Shown here in pieces: positions 6,308 through 7,258 of a stretch of 7,258 nt of DNA. The stretch is from NCBI GenBank assembly GCA_905477565.1, contig CAJQGO010000025.1, positions 1-7,258 on the forward strand. Reading direction: 5' to 3'. Numbering within the stretch: position 1 is the stretch's first letter; each line of letters opens with the position of its first letter. The notes below the pieces were generated by a model. That model was not told the DNA's origin and did not search any database. It saw only the letters and a list, made by a program, of their open reading frames with translations. The stretch is from an uncultured Planctomycetota bacterium (GTDB lineage: Bacteria; Planctomycetota; Planctomycetia; Pirellulales; UBA1268). Made by a program: the position numbers and the translations under genes.

Positions 6308-6323
6308 TGCTGCAAGTAGCGCT

Positions 6324-7258
6324 ATGTACAAACTCCTTCTCTGTTGGCGATATCTTCGTACGCGATGGATTGCACTGGCAAGCGTCATTAGCGTGACGCT
6401 CGGTGTGGCGACAATGATCGTAGTCAACGCCGTTATGGCTGGTTTTTCCAACGAGATGCAAACCCGTATCCATGGAATTCTCTCCGACATTGTTTTTGAA
6501 AGTCACTCTCTCTCTGGCTTTCAGGATCCGCAATGGCACATCGATGAAATCAAACGAGCTGCGGGCGATCAGATAGCCGGGATGACTCCAACCGTTGCTG
6601 TACCGGCCATGCTCAGTTTTCAGGTCCGTGGCCAGTGGGTTACACGGCAAGTGATGTTCATTGGAATCGATCCGAAAACCCACGCACAAGTAAGTGACTT
6701 TGGGAGATATCTTCAGCACCCGGCAAACCGGGAACAGCTTTCTTTTGATCTACGAGAAGGTGGTTACGACACGATTGACAGTCAGAACCCAACGGAGACT
6801 CCAACCCGACCTGCTCTTGAACATGCTGGCTGGCCACACCGTCGAATGCGAGTGAATCGGGAACGTCTCTGGAAAGAGCGGCTTGATTCAAAAAAATCTG
6901 CAGAGAACGCTCCAGCGCGATCTGTTGACCAACAGGTTGATGCCGTGCTCGCCGCAACCAGTCCTGGTGAGGACTCTTCTGAGACATCTCCTGAGGCAGC
7001 AGCCACGAATGGAAAGCCAACAAATCCATTTCAGAAAGCTCGGCCGAACCAAGGGCATGTCATGGATATGGCTGAAGAACAGTTCACAGGGATTGTGCCT
7101 GGTATTGGATTGGCAAGTTTCCGGAACCGTCAGGGAGTTGATCAATTCCTTTCACTACCGGGTGATGATGTCAAAATAACTTTCCCAACAGCCGGTACGC
7201 CACCGAAAGCTGTCAGTGATAATTTTACAATTGTTGATTTTTACGAAAGTAAAATGAG
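6324..7258 (+). CDS. LolC/LolE/MacB-type ABC transporter permease, 3' partial
   Basis: An open frame from ATG 6324 runs 311 codons to the right edge without a stop. The N-terminus, MYKLLLCWRYLRTRW then IALASVISVTLGVATMIVVNAV (TM1, about residues 16-38), MAGFSNEMQTRIHGILSDIV, matches the start of lipoprotein-releasing (LolC/LolE) and related MacB/FtsX permeases. Next is a periplasmic region including TPTVAVPAML and VMFIGIDP (111-117), then GIVPGIGLAS (256-265), which corresponds to the 'G..iG..LA' block of the family. The remaining transmembrane helices should lie beyond the window. Between about residues 140 and 250 is a hydrophilic, low-complexity stretch rich in Ser, Glu, Pro and Ala that E. 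coli LolC/LolE lack. Family knowledge suggests it works with a LolD-like ATPase, perhaps encoded downstream, in extracting lipoproteins from the inner membrane or exporting a substrate. It lies 16 nt after lysS; no SD is seen. Confidence 0.88.
   Translation, partial: MYKLLLCWRYLRTRWIALASVISVTLGVATMIVVNAVMAGFSNEMQTRIHGILSDIVFESHSLSGFQDPQWHIDEIKRAAGDQIAGMTPTVAVPAMLSFQVRGQWVTRQVMFIGIDPKTHAQVSDFGRYLQHPANREQLSFDLREGGYDTIDSQNPTETPTRPALEHAGWPHRRMRVNRERLWKERLDSKKSAENAPARSVDQQVDAVLAATSPGEDSSETSPEAAATNGKPTNPFQKARPNQGHVMDMAEEQFTGIVPGIGLASFRNRQGVDQFLSLPGDDVKITFPTAGTPPKAVSDNFTIVDFYESKM

Noticed and set aside
6307..6323. Alternative ATG overlapping the lysS stop (TGATG)
   Set aside because: It is in a different frame from the permease and closes after a few dozen codons.
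6267..6719. 150-codon minus-strand open frame under the ABC permease start
   Set aside because: The plus strand carries the clear LolC/LolE N-terminus; the minus frame has no motif or signal.

Overview
The window most likely comes from a planctomycete (class Planctomycetia). The strongest clue is a DUF1559 / H-X9-DG prepilin-like protein, a family greatly expanded in that phylum. A secreted SMP-30/gluconolactonase and a LolC/LolE-type permease with a long hydrophilic insertion directly behind lysS agree with this. Base composition is moderate, near 50% GC by eye. Most starts lack a strong Shine-Dalgarno (SD) sequence, which also fits. The species cannot be fixed from the sequence alone.

Layout. 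1-345 (+) is the C-terminal end of glycine decarboxylase P-protein (gcvP), cut by the left edge. 360-527 (+) is a 55-residue two-helix membrane protein whose 3' end overlaps the convergent gene by 23 nt. 505-1887 (-) is an APC-superfamily amino acid permease. 1888-2018 is a divergent control region. 2019-2213 (+) is a 64-residue His-rich putative lipoprotein. It overlaps by 20 nt the DUF1559 prepilin-like gene (2194-3093, +), whose consensus SD lies inside the lipoprotein tail. 3134-4177 (+) is a secreted SMP-30/gluconolactonase-like beta-propeller with a GTG start. 4221-4595 (-) is a small VOC (glyoxalase-fold) protein. 4596-4804 is a second divergent region. 4805-6307 (+) is lysyl-tRNA synthetase (lysS), and 16 nt later begins a LolC/LolE/MacB-type ABC permease (6324 to the right edge).

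How the parts relate. lysS and the permease look like one transcription unit. The His-rich lipoprotein and the prepilin look translationally coupled, and the lactonase may be on the same transcript after a 40-nt gap. Three of the encoded products (lipoprotein, prepilin-like protein, lactonase) carry export signals, so 2019-4177 is a small envelope or secretome cluster. No tRNA, rRNA, CRISPR array, insertion sequence or convincing rho-independent terminator was seen. The most unusual element is the His-rich lipoprotein: it is tiny, it overlaps the prepilin start, and part of it is built from short DNA repeats that also supply prepilin start codons.
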